DNA of 64,000 nt from assembly GCA_034440615.1 (NCBI GenBank), contig JAOTOM010005143.1, positions 366,001 to 430,000 on the forward strand, given 5' to 3'. Below are positions 53,560-64,000 of the stretch, in pieces. The notes beneath the pieces are model-generated. The model ran no database searches. It saw only the letters and a list, made by a program, of their open reading frames with translations, and was not told the origin of the DNA. The stretch's first letter is position 1; each line of letters opens with the position of its first letter. The position numbers and the translations under genes were made by a program. Source of the DNA: Ashinkailepas kermadecensis (Eukaryota; Arthropoda; Thecostraca; Neolepadidae).

Positions 53560-54664
53560 TCCCCATATGGTCCCCACATGGGACCATATGGAGGATGAAA
53601 ACCACGACCCCTTAGATTTCACCCAAAATTGCACCATGTGTGCCTCAATAGGTCTTACATATGTGATGTCAAAATATTATGCGGGGCATTGCAAGCTGTG
53701 ACCTACTGAGGTCACCGTACAGTCACCGAATATCAAGCTAAGGGAATTAAGCGGAATATTTGAATACACAACGATACCGTATACATAAATGGGAGTGCTA
53801 TCCAAGCATCAGGTACATTTGATCATAACACGGAACTGATAACACGGTACACCAAGGAAGAACTGGCTGAGAGGTAAAAGAGAATCACATATTTCACTTT
53901 TTCACTTAATGTTTAATTTCCCATAAGCATGGGACCCTATGGAGGATGAAAACCACCACCACTTATATTTTCCACAAAATTGCACCATGTGTGCCTCATT
54001 AGGTCTTACGTATGTGATGTCAAGATATTCTACGGAGCATTGCAAGCTGTGACCTATAGAGGTCACCGTGCAGTCACCGAATATCAAGCTGAAGGAATTA
54101 AGCGAAATATTTGAATAGATAACGATACCATGTATATATGTATACCTATATGTATACCACATGTATATATGTATATATGTATATATGTATACCACATAGG
54201 ATCCTATCGAGGATCAAAACCACGACCCCTTAGATTTTCCCCGAACTTGCAGCATGTGTGCCTCATTACGTCATACATATGTCATGTCAAGCATTCTGCG
54301 GGTAATTGCAAGCTGTGATCTATAGGGGTGACCGTGTATTCACCGAATATCAAGCTAAGAGAACTAACCGGAATATTTGAATGAATAATAATACCATATA
54401 CATAAATGGGTGTCCTATCCAAGCATCCGGTGCATTTGATCATAACACGGAACTAATAACCCGGTACCCCAAGGAAGAACTGGTTGAGAGGTAAAAGATC
54501 ATCACAAATTTCACTTTTTTCACTTAATGGTTAGTTTCCCATAGGCTTTATTTAACATGTGACCCTATGGAGGATGAAATCCACGACCCCTCAGATTTTC
54601 CACAAACTTGCAGCATGTGTGCCTCATTAGGTCTTGCATATGTGATGTCAAGCATTCCGTGGTT
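53560..54664 (+). repeat. Tandem array of the unit of about 350 bp
   Basis: Three full and one partial unit. Each runs from GACCATATGGAGGATGAAAA or similar, through CACGACCCCTTAGATTT, GCATGTGTGCCTCATTA, the GCATTGCAAGCTGTGACC block and TAAATGGGTGTCCTATCC, to GGAAGAACTGGTTGAGAGGT and TTTCACTTTTTCAC. Confidence 0.8.
54128..54196. repeat. (TATATG)n patch
   Basis: TATATGTATACC and ATATATGT repeats, near the symmetry centre of the palindrome. Confidence 0.85.
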
Positions 54665-56258
54665 GAATTGTCAACCGGGTTATTAGTTCCGTGTTATCAT
54701 GAAATACACCGGGTGCTTGGATAGGACACCCATTTACGTATATGGTATCGTTATTTATTCAAATATTCCGCTTCATTCCCTTACCATGATATTCCGTGAC
54801 CACACCGCGACCTCTCTAGGTCACAGCTTGCATGCCCCGCAGAATGCTTCACATCACATATGTAAGACCTAATGAGGCACACATGCTGTAAGTTTGAGAA
54901 AAATATAAGGGTTCGTGGTTTTGATCCTTCATAAGGTCCTATGCCTTTGGGAAATTATCCATTAAGTGAAAAAGTGAACTGTGCGATGCTCTTTTACCTG
55001 CCAACCAGTTCTTGCTTGGAGTACGGTGTTGGTAGTTCCGTATTATGATCAGATGTACCGGATGCTTGGATTTGCCGACCATTTCTTGCCTGGGATACCG
55101 TGCGATTAGTTCTGTGTTATGATCAGCTGTGCCGGATGCTACCCTAGGACTTCATTGTACACGTCATGGTACATTCATTAACATTTTGACCTCTGGAGGT
55201 CAGAAAATGTTATGCCCCATGAAATGCTATGTTGTGTGTGTATGTTCAGAAGCCCATCCTATGTCGATGCGCAAGATTTGGTGGAAATAGGAGGGGTCGT
55301 CGATTTCTGCTGAATATGAATATCGAAGTCCTGCCAACTTTATGGACGCCCAAGTAGCGGCGTAATTTTACTTCAGAACATCTGGTGGTTACTTACAACA
55401 CGTACTGAATGCCATCAAACATGACATCGATGCAGTCTGACCATATTCGACCATGCTAACATCACAACAAGAAGTACAATTATGCTTTATTTCCACCTGA
55501 AGAGCATGATCTGCATGGACGTACAGTCGAACACCTATTGCAAGCCATTCTTTGCTGCCACAGTGCTAGGAAACATCATTTTCACCACCTTCATGTAACT
55601 TCATTGTTCACGTTTTTGAGATACAGCGCATGTCGACATTCAGCATGGGACACTGTGCTGCACAATGGTCCATATGTTAGGAAAATGAAAGGAGATCAAA
55701 CGGCGTCGATTTGGCTTTGATAACCAAATCGTTACAAACGGCGTCGATTTTGACGTTCGCCGAAAACGAATTTTAGGGGTGAACATAGAATCTGGGACTG
55801 TGGGCATCCTGGGAATGGTCAAAATGTTCTCGGAAATTCCGATTTTTTTAGCGTTGTATCTTTGCGCGATGGGTGAAATAGGACGTTTTCAGGTCGTTCT
55901 CTGTGATTTCTGGTCATTGCAACTCCTAGTAGGGCATCAAATCGGTAATAAAAGCGCGGCAAAAAGCTTGGATTTCCGGAAATGGCTTTTTTGAGATAGT
56001 AAGTATCAATTGACATCTTATTTTTAAGATGGCATCTGAGACAACTCGCCCTGGCGCATCGCTTTGGTCGATAATTTTTGTTTTATCTGTAAAAGTTTTT
56101 TACGAGTTAATTTGAAATTCCATGTACATTCAGAAAATTGTAGAGCTTTAAATATGGCATATTTCAGGCACTTCTCAACAGGTACAGATAGCCAGCAGCC
56201 AAAGGAACATATTTTCTTTCATGGAAAGTCAATTTTGAATTCAAACATTTCCGCAAAA

Positions 56259-58562
56259 TAAAGTTTGCATCCTTGTCAATTTTGGCATGTATTGTTCTTC
56301 TAGACCTGCCAGAGTTCTGAATTTTGTTTGCATCAAGTTTCCCTTCCGCGTATCCTTTCCATTCTTTTCATTTGTGACGCTGATTGTGAAAAAAAAATCT
56401 TAAAAAATCGGAGATGCGGTAAAAATAGAGTTTGAAAAATGTCACATTGGAAATTTCACACACAAAGCCACACCTCTGGTAATGTGAAGATGCTCACGTT
56501 TTCAATGAGGCTTACCTATACTTCAACAACATTTTCTGTTATTCGTTTTGTATGGCGTCGACAAGAATCGACACAGTCACTATCACAGTTGCTTGTAAAG
56601 TTTATGTACGTCGGAAAAAAATTACCACGTCCTCTTTCCACCAGGCGTTTTCGAAATTTGATTCGTACACTGCTCCGGCTCTGCCAAGCCTGTCATCGTT
56701 TCCTTCCCGATGTCGTCTCCTCTGTTGTCCACTGGCATCAACGCCGGCGCCTTCATCTTCCTCGGAACCGCCACCAGGCTGGGGAGTATTGAGCTATGTA
56801 CGGATGATGAGTACGGATATATGCACGAAGTACGGATGGGGTGGGAGGGAAGACATCCGCCAGACAAACACCTCCGCTTTTATTTGCCTTCAACACATAA
56901 TCATTGTATAGAGACGCAATCGTTTTTCTTCAGCACAAAGTGATAAACCTGCCTAACACTTGATCGCTGACACAAATTGATCGTCATGTTTGTTACAGGT
57001 ACCTACCTACCGCGCCAGATGCAATATGTATGTAATATAATCTGATTCAATAAGGTCGGGTTGCGTTATTTCCATGCCTGTTGTTTTTTCAATACATATC
57101 AGTTGTTCCGAAGTACAAACAACCTATCGGTAACTAATGACCGTGAAATTCGTGATGCTTTTCAGGGAAGCCATATGATCTATATCGAAAAGGTACAGAT
57201 GTGTTTTTTTCTTAGAAAAACTGTTTGCAATCATATGTCTGCATGACATTGTTCTACCCAGTGGCGTCGCCACGAAATTCTTCCAGGGGGGGGGGGAGGT
57301 GGCAAGGTCGAAAGGGGGCCTCCTGTTCCCCGAAAGGGGGCCTCCATTGTGTTAGGGTCCATATTGTTTTTAGGCTCTTACTATGGTTCGAGAATGGGGA
57401 ACATGATTTCATATTGGTGTTTTGTTTGTTCTTGGCATGGTGCATCATTTACTCAAAACGCAATAGGACTAATCATTTTCGCTGAAAACTGGGCAATACC
57501 AGGGTATAAATAAGTAATATTTGGATAAATACATAAGTGCCAAAACAAACCAACGTCTCAATGCTTTCTCGAAGCTTCCCGCTGGCCTCTAGATTGCAGC
57601 GAGCTGGCGGGGCTGGTGCTAAGCATATCTTACAGATATCTGCCATTGATCAACCCACTTTTAAGTCCTTCAAGTCTAACTGAATATGGCTAGATTCATC
57701 ACTACTGTTATTTATTCCCACCAGCTTGATGTCATAAGCAAAGCTTGAACGATCATTTCCCAGTCCTGGGACGACAATTTCGCAAAGGTGACAACGAGAA
57801 GTGGATTGCATTGGTTTTCTGGCGCCATCTTCGGAATTTGTTTATTTTTATAACATTTGGTGCTGGCTGCAAGGCAACTGTCACACGAGCTAAAATACAT
57901 TCTCAGCGAATAAATTCACGGCAAGAACAAGCATTGAACAGCAATGCATAAATGATAATGCAACAATGCAGCAATGTCAGTGCATACATAATCGAGACCT
58001 TCAAATTCCACGCCGTCACGCCCATCGTTTTCGCTGTGCTGTACCGTTTTGTAAATGACGTTGAGAAGGTATGGAAGCTGGGAAGTTCTAATCATGCAGG
58101 CTGTAATAACAGAAAAGAAGTTTGTTGGAAGAAAATGCATTTAAAAACATCATTCATCCCATTTTATATGGGGCATGGATGTTGTATTGTATGCTTGGGA
58201 GGGGTAATTTGTCCACTCAATGTTGGCTTTGCCCCATGGGCGTATGTTTCGGAAAATTATTGAGGAACCGGTGGGGTACCTATATTTGCGTCAAGCAGGA
58301 GGGTGCAAACGGATTTGCAGGGGGGGGGGGGGGGGCACCTACGCCCATTAAAAAGTCCTTGAATTTCGACCGCTATTTTGTCAAAGGGGACATTTCGACA
58401 TAATATAATTAGTTATCAACTAAATTGTCCTGTGGAGGGGCCTAATCTACCACTATGGTTTCTGATTGGTCGGATTTCAACCCTAACTCCACCACCCAAT
58501 TCTAAGGTATTCTTTTGGTATCCCTTGATAAGTTACCTCACACTGCTGAAATTACACCTATA
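56259..58562. other. Unassigned stretch
   Basis: Holds a lone 20-base match to the 32-bp minisatellite (56,456-56,475), a CAGTGGCGTCGCCACGAAAT possible transposon end (57,258) followed by G11, and a G15 run at 58,320. ORFs of up to 119 codons (56,552-56,911 +) show no known domain. Confidence 0.35.
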
Positions 58563-60600
58563 CCACAAAACCGGATCGGTATCCCCAAAGAATCAAGCTA
58601 GAGCCCTCCAAAAAAGGAGGGATTCAAACAAATAAATATCCAGGTCAGGAAAATGGCTCTGGAGCACCGAACATTTGTTTTCCAGATGCCTTCAAAAATT
58701 GCGTATGGCACCGAAAAGCATACCGGATCTCGAAAAATCGAGGTGGGATACAAAAACATGGCGCCAGAGGCTCGAAAAATCAGGCCGGGATTCGGACTTT
58801 AAAAAAACCCAGAAAAGATCCACAAAAATCACGTTGAGCCCAGAAAGCTGGTGTTGGGTCTCCGGAACCACGCGCCGGGGCGCGATAAGTCGCGCTGGGA
58901 CCCAGTAAAATCGCACCGAAGCCCCAAAATCGTACTGGGGCCCTACACCTATGTGTCAGAAGCCCCAAATATACACAGCGGGACCCTAAGAGTACAACGG
59001 TGCCCCAAAATACAACTAACCCTCCAAAGCGCACCGAGTCTCCCAAAAAGCGATAGGGCCTTAAAACATGCGTTCCAGCCCTAAATAAACATACCGGGAG
59101 CTCTAAGAAAATTACACTGCAAGCTCGCAAGGCGCACAGGGGCCATGAGAACGCACAAGCGCCTGAAAAAGAGGCTGGGGCCACAAAAGGCAACATGGTT
59201 CCAAAACGTACAAAACGACCGGGAGCTAAATAAACACATCGGGATCTTCGAAAACGCCCTGACACGTAAAAAATACTCGGTGCACAAAAAAGCAACAAAG
59301 CCCTAAAACGAGCAGGGTTTCGAATATGTATTAGGCCCATAACTTCAATTTAAAATGTATTACCCACCACTGTAAAATACAAAAATTTCACAATTTCAGG
59401 CATTCCAGTTCATAGCACCCGGTCGCCACGACGGCAACGTCAGTGCACACCCATCTTTCGTATTCGGTGCATTCGCCACATTTCGTGCGATGCTACGGTT
59501 TCTGCTAGGCTTTCTGCGTTTTGCTAATTGCTGCCACATGAAAGACTTGCGCCATATTTGACGTGATGGAATGCTTCGTATGGGTGTTCGCTGCGAAAAG
59601 TCGATTGATTAAATTCGATCATTAGTTTCCTACTTCCCACATTTTCTGGTAGTTATGAAATGCGGTTTCCGCTGAGCTTTAATGCACTTCATATCTTTGC
59701 TCCTATCCTCCCAGATTGGCTACCGAACCGAGGCACTGCCTCAGCGTTCTTTTTTTGGACCTGTTGCGTCTTTCTTGGTCTATGATTGTGTATTATGGCT
59801 CCAATCCATTTTTGTTAGGGGCCTAAAACATTTTCGAACCCCCTGCTCGTTTTGGGTTTGTTGCATTTTTCTGCACCGATGATTTTTTTTGACGTGTCAG
59901 GGCATTTTCGAAGATCCCGATGTGTTTATTTAGCGCCCGGTCTTTTTTGTTTGTTTTGGAACCATGTTGCCTTTTGCGGCCCCAGACACTTTTTTCAGGC
60001 TCTTGTGCGTTATCATGACCCCTGTGTGCCTTGAGAGCTTCCGGTGTATTTTTTAGACCTCCCGGTATGTATATTTATGGCTGCAACGCATGTGTTAAGG
60101 CCCTGTCTCTTTTTGTGAGTCTCTGTGCGCTTTGGAGGGCCAGTTGTATTTTCGGCTGCCGTTGTGCTCTTAGGGTCCCGATGTGTTTATTTTGGGCTTC
60201 TGACGCACACTTGTGGGGCCCCAATACAATTTTGGGGCTTTGGTACGATGTTTCTAGGTCCCAGAGCGGCTTATCGCGCCCAGGCGCGTGGTTCCGGAGA
60301 CCCAACCCCAGTTTGCTGGGCTCAATACGATTTTTGTGAATCTTTTCTGATTTTTTTTAAAGTCCGAATCCCGGCCTGATTTCTCGAGTCCTTGGCGCCA
60401 TGTTTTTGTATCCCACCTCGATTGTTCGAGATCCGGTTTGTTTTTCGGTGGCGTACGCAATTTGTGAAGGCATCTGATAATATGTTTGGTGCTCCAGAGC
60501 CATTTTTTTACGTGGGTATTTAGTTGTTGGAATCCCTCCTTATTTTGGAGGGCTCCAGCTTGATTTTTTCCGGATACCGATCCGGTATTTGTGGTCACAC
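58563..60600. mobile_element. Foldback element with tandem-repeat arms
   Basis: Left arm 58,563-59,337 and right arm 59,823-60,600 are inverted copies: CCGGATCGGTATCC / GGATACCGATCCGG, AGCCCTCCAAAA / ATTTTGGAGGGCT, TGGGATACAAAAACATGGCG / CGCCATGTTTTTGTATCCCA and ACACATCGGGATCTTCGAAA / TTTCGAAGATCCCGATGTGT, with coordinate sums near 119,165. The arms consist of degenerate 25-30 bp units with GGGGCCC-AAAA cores. The loop (59,338-59,822) is unrelated. Long inverted arms made of short tandem units are the hallmark of Foldback elements. The ORFs in the arms (58,780-59,340 -, 60,031-60,379 +) are mirror images of each other and probably not genes. Confidence 0.82.
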
Positions 60601-60659
60601 TGTGCTTACGTGTGGCCCTGGACGCCAATTTTTGAGAACCTCGACGTGACTACCGATGG

Positions 60660-61440
60660 GAATTGTGGGTCCCGAGCGCGATATTTGGGGGGCTCGGTTC
60701 GAGTTTGTGGGACGCGTTGTATTTAGCTGTGGCCCCAACGCGATTTTGGCAGTTCCTGTTGCAATTTTTCGGCCTCGGAGCGAGTTTTCCGGGGCTCGCC
60801 GTATTTATTTGGAGACCCATACGCGAATTCTGGTGGACCGACGCGAATTTTGGTGGCCCCAGCGCGATTTTTGAGGCTCCGGCACGATTCTTGGGAGCTT
60901 ATCCCTATCAGGATGGAGGGGGCATTTGCCCCTTTGATATAGCACTGCGGCCACTGAAGGAGTTTTTTTTTTGTCCCAGAGTGACAATCCGGTTAAGGAT
61001 TGATTTTTGGGGCAGCTACAACTTTTGGGGCCCCGGCGCGACCTTCTGGGCCTCCAGTGTGATTTTCAAGGGCTGCGACGCGACTTTTTTGAGTCCAATG
61101 TGATCTTTTGGGCCCGACGTAATTTTCTTGGATCCCTAGCGCGAGCTATAGCGGCCTCGACACTTTTTGGGGTCCAATGCGTTTTCGGAGCTTTTAGCGT
61201 CATTGTTGGCCCCCAGAGTGATTATCCATGTCCGGATTGTTTTTCGTTGCTCCGGCTTCATTTGTTTTGGTCCCAATGAGACTGTTGGGGTACGGTACGA
61301 CCTGTCGTGCCCCTGGCATGATTTTCGTGGTCCGGGCGTGAATTTTTGGCACCCCATGCTCAGCGAAATTTGCGGGGGCCCCGGCCGGATCTTTTGGGGC
61401 CCATATCGTGATTTTAAAGTACCCAGGCACGACTCCTACT
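60660..61440. repeat. Degenerate 25-30 bp GC-rich array
   Basis: Units such as GGGGCTCGGTTCGAGTTTGT and GGCCCCAACGCGATTTTGG. It resembles the reverse complement of the 6.9-7.85 kb array, including a shared boundary (GATGGAGGGGGCATTTGCCC at 60,911 against the 7,904-7,950 end). Confidence 0.75.
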
Positions 61441-62830
61441 ATTTCTTAGGGGTTTCTTCTTGCAAATTATAGGCCTCCTGTCGCGTCTTAAGGGTCTCGT
61501 CTCATTTCCTAGAGCCTTTTTACCGGTTTTCGACGTCTCCTTGTGTGTCCTACCCTCCTCCATATTCATTGGTCCTCCTCTCCCGTCTTGGAGGGCCTCC
61601 TCTTGCATTCTGGGGCCCTTTTAGCATGGCATGGGCTTCCTCTCATCTTCGAGGGGCATTCTCTGCCAAATTAGGGGCCTCCTGCAACGCCTCGTGGGCC
61701 TCCTCTTTTATCCTGGCAAAGCCTTACCCGTCTTGAGGGATCTTCAATTTTAGAAACCTCACCTCCTTCCATACCTGCTACCACTCCCATCTTAAGGGCC
61801 TCCTCTCATTTCCTGGGAACTCTTTCCGGTCTTCGGGGCCTCATTTGGTCCTGGAGACCTACTCCTTCTTGAGGGATTCCTCTCGAGTCCGACAGGTGCC
61901 TCATTTCTCTTCTAGAGGCCTTCTTTGTCAAATTAGGGGCCTCCTCTCACGTCTTGGGGGCCTTCTGCTCTGGGTGTGGATTCGATCTTTACCGATCTTA
62001 GGGGTGGTCTCTTATCTCCTGGTGGACTCCTCTTCTCTACCAGGCGCCTCCTCTGCCAAATTACTGGCAACCTTTCCTATCTTAGTGGCCTTGTTATTTC
62101 CCGGGGACCTCTTAGCCGTCTTCGAGCCTTCTTTTCCGCCTGGGAGCCATCTCTCTTATCCAATGGCCTTTCTCTCCTATTTTAGGGGCTCCTCGTTCAT
62201 CATGGGGTCTCATTTCCAATCTTGTGTCGTTCTCTTCCGAATTAGGTGCCTCCTGCCACGTCTCTGGATCATCCTTTTCTGTCTCGGTGGAACCTAACCC
62301 GTTTGGGGCCTGCTTTTGCGTCTCCGAAACCTCATCTCATATCCACTGGCTTCCTTTTCCGTCTAAGGGCCTCCTCTCATATTCTGGGGCCTCCTTTCCG
62401 GTGTTGGGGCCTCCTTTACAATCCTGGTTTCCTCCGTGCCATTTTTGACACTCTCTTGATTTATGGGGACTCCTATCCTCTCCTAGGTGACTCCTTTTTC
62501 AAATTAGGGGCCTCCTCTCACGTCATGGGGGCCTCCTTATCTGTGTTTGGATTCTCATTATCCTCTTAGCAGGGTGCTTTAGCGTCCTAGTCCTAGATCT
62601 TCTCTTCTAGGGTCCTCCTCTTCCAAAATATGGCCTCATCTGGCTGGTCTCGGTGGCCTTCTCTCATTCCTGCGGAGACCTTCTTACCCGTCTTGGGGCC
62701 CCTATTGCGTTCGGAGAAATCTCCCCTATCATGTCTTAATTTTATATTGCAGGGGCATCCTCTTCCGTCTTGGGGGCCTCGTTTTCAAATTAAGAATATC
62801 CTGCCATCCATCGGAAGCCTTTTCGTCTAA
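61441..62830. repeat. Transitional minisatellite, irregular units
   Basis: Irregular units of 20-40 bp built around GGGGCCTCCTCTC and TCTTGGGGGCCTCC. More diverged than the array to its right. The ORFs of 60-150 codons follow from the stop-poor unit. Confidence 0.75.
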
Positions 62831-64000
62831 CCTGGGTGGCTTCTTGCCCGTCTCGGTGGCATCCTTTCCGTCCTGAGGGCCTCCTTTTCGTGCTGGGGGC
62901 CTCCTTTTCGTCCTGGGGCCTCCTTTTCGTCCTGGGAGCTACCTCCCAACCTCTGTTCTACGTCTTGGGGCTTCCTTTTCGTCCTGGGGGGCTTCCTTTT
63001 CGTCCTGGGGGCCTCCTTTTCGTCCTGGGGGCCTCCTCCCAATCTCTGTTCTACGTCTTGGGGGCCTCCTGTTCGTCCTTGGGTGCATCCTATTCGTTCT
63101 GGGGGCCTCCTTTTCGTTCTGGGGGCCTCCTTTTAGTCATGGGGGCCTCCTCCCAATCTCTGTTCTACGTCTTGGGGGCCTCCTTTGCGTCCTGGGCCAT
63201 CCTTTTCGTCCTGGGGGCCTCCCTTTCGTCCTGGGGGCCACTTCCCAATATCTGTTCTACGTCTTAGGGGCCTCCTGTTCGTCCTGGGGGCGTCCTTTTC
63301 GTCCTGGGGGCCTCCTTTTCGTCCTGGGAACCTCCTTTTCGTCCTCGGGGCCTCCTTTTCGTCCTGGGGACCTCCTTTTCGTCATGGGGGCCACCTCTCA
63401 ATCTCTGTTCTACGTCTTAGGGGCCTCCTTTTCGTCCTTGGGTGCATCCTTTTCGTCTTGGGGGCCTCCTTTTCGTCCTTGGGGCCTCCTTTTCGTCCTG
63501 GGGCCCCCTTTTCGTCCTGCGGCCTCCTCCCAATCTCTGTTCTACGTCTTGGGGCCTCCTTTTCGTCCTGGGGGCCTCCTCCCAATCTCTGTTCTACGTC
63601 TTGGGGCCTCCTTTGCGTCCTGGGGCATCCTTTTCGTCCGGGGGGCGTCCTTTTCGTCCTGGGGGCCACCTCCCAATCTCTGTTCTGCGTCTTAGGGGCC
63701 TCCTGTCCGTCCTGGGGGCCTCCTTTTCGTCCTGGGGGCCTCCTTTTCATCCTGGGGGCCTCCTTTTCGTCCTGGAGCCTCCTTTTCGTCCTGGGGGCCT
63801 CCTTTTCGTCAGGGGGGCCACTTCCAAATCTCTGTTCTATGTCTTAGGGGCCTCCTTTTCGTCCGGGGGCCTTCTTTTCGTCCTGGGGACCTCATCCCAA
63901 TCTCTGTTCTACGTCTATGGGGCCTCCCTCTCGTCCTGGGTGCATCCTTTTCGTCCTGGGGGGCCTCTTTTTCGTCCTGGGGGCCTCCTTTTTCGTCTTG
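62831..64000. repeat. 20-bp minisatellite with higher-order structure
   Basis: Unit GGGGGCCTCCTTTTCGTCCT, nearly uniform. Every 60-150 bp a variant, CCCAATCTCTGTTCTACGTC, replaces a unit (about ten times, from 62,945 to 63,915). It runs off the right edge. All three plus frames and the minus frames are mostly open, giving overlapping pseudo-ORFs (for example 220 codons at 63,185). Confidence 0.93.

Larger units (their letters stand above)
52230..56258. mobile_element. 4 kb palindromic (foldback) element
   Basis: Left arm 52,230-53,845 and right arm 54,665-56,258 are inverted copies throughout. For example TTTTGCGGAAATG / CATTTCCGCAAAA at the tips, CGACCAAAGCGATGC / GCATCGCTTTGGTCG, GACATAGGATGGGCTTCTGA / TCAGAAGCCCATCCTATGTC and CCGTACTCCAAGCAAGAACT / AGTTCTTGCTTGGAGTACGG all keep a constant coordinate sum near 108,500. 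Identity is roughly 85-90% by eye. The 820-bp centre holds tandem copies of the unit of about 350 bp and a (TATATG)n patch (54,128-54,196). No ORF longer than about 136 codons and no known domain. Confidence 0.85.

Noticed and set aside
58780..59340. 186-codon minus-strand ORF and its mirror at 59,852-60,379 (+)
   Set aside because: They are the two arms of a foldback repeat read in mirror image. They have internal breaks, no domain and repeat-driven composition.
62827..63847. Long overlapping ORFs (up to 220 codons; minus-strand Lys/Pro-rich and plus-strand Gly/Ser/Phe-rich)
   Set aside because: The 20-bp unit has no stop in several frames. The unit is not a multiple of three and several frames are open at once, so these are repeat artefacts.

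Overview
This is a window of a repeat-rich animal nuclear genome. It has no operons and few long intact ORFs. It does have spliced exons with GT-AG boundaries, tRNA-derived SINEs, non-LTR and Ty3/Gypsy retrotransposons, hAT-type DNA transposons and long minisatellites. Many short TTAGG-like (AACCT) tracts and the LINE and Gypsy types point to an arthropod, perhaps a chelicerate or crustacean. The species cannot be fixed from the sequence.

Only one host gene is recognised with confidence: the 5' end of ribophorin II (RPN2, an oligosaccharyltransferase subunit) on the minus strand, with three coding exons at 15,429-15,396, 14,110-13,914 and 13,488-13,369. Phases and splice sites agree throughout. 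The next exon is not visible between 13,369 and the left edge, so intron 3 is very long or the gene is broken. A short terminal exon of an unidentified gene with a polyA signal may lie at 21,328-21,489 (+). Possible first exons or CpG-rich promoters lie near 22,905-23,215, 30,390-30,860 and 39,190-39,300.

Layout. 261-295 and 8,547-11,250: one minisatellite with a unit of about 32 bp, split by an 8.25 kb composite hAT-type insertion (296-8,546) flanked by an 8-bp duplication. 2.4-5.7, 16.6-17.0, 19.6-20.9 and 34.6-35.2 kb: a dispersed AT-rich family carrying TTAGG-like tracts. 13.4-15.4 kb: RPN2, with an inverted pair of young SINEs upstream. 17.0-19.4 kb: Gypsy pol remnant (-). 23.3-28.6 kb: a foldback/duplicated repeat and a CR1/Jockey-group LINE (+). 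33.6 kb: a MITE. 35.3-37.2 kb: a TIR element filled with a palindromic minisatellite and interrupted by an LTR-like insert. 39.9-49.2 kb: a second Gypsy pol (+) split by a 7.8 kb I-group LINE (40,530-48,340), which is itself split by a 1.6 kb insert. 49.2-50.3 kb: an antisense LINE fragment. 51.5-56.3 kb: a 4 kb palindrome built on a tandem unit of about 350 bp. 58.6-60.6 kb: a foldback element made of degenerate 25-30 bp repeats. 60.66-64.0 kb: the same kind of array grading into a homogeneous 20-bp minisatellite that runs off the window.

The most interesting pattern is a 3'-terminal module of about 55 bp. It is a GGGCG...CGCCC-type hairpin with an inner ATGAC...GTCGA element, followed by CCYAAANCC and an (AACT/AACC)n tail. 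It ends the full-length LINE, ends the tRNA-derived SINE, and recurs about a dozen times alone. This looks like a shared reverse-transcriptase recognition hairpin that lets LINE machinery move SINEs. All transposon reading frames seen here are broken.
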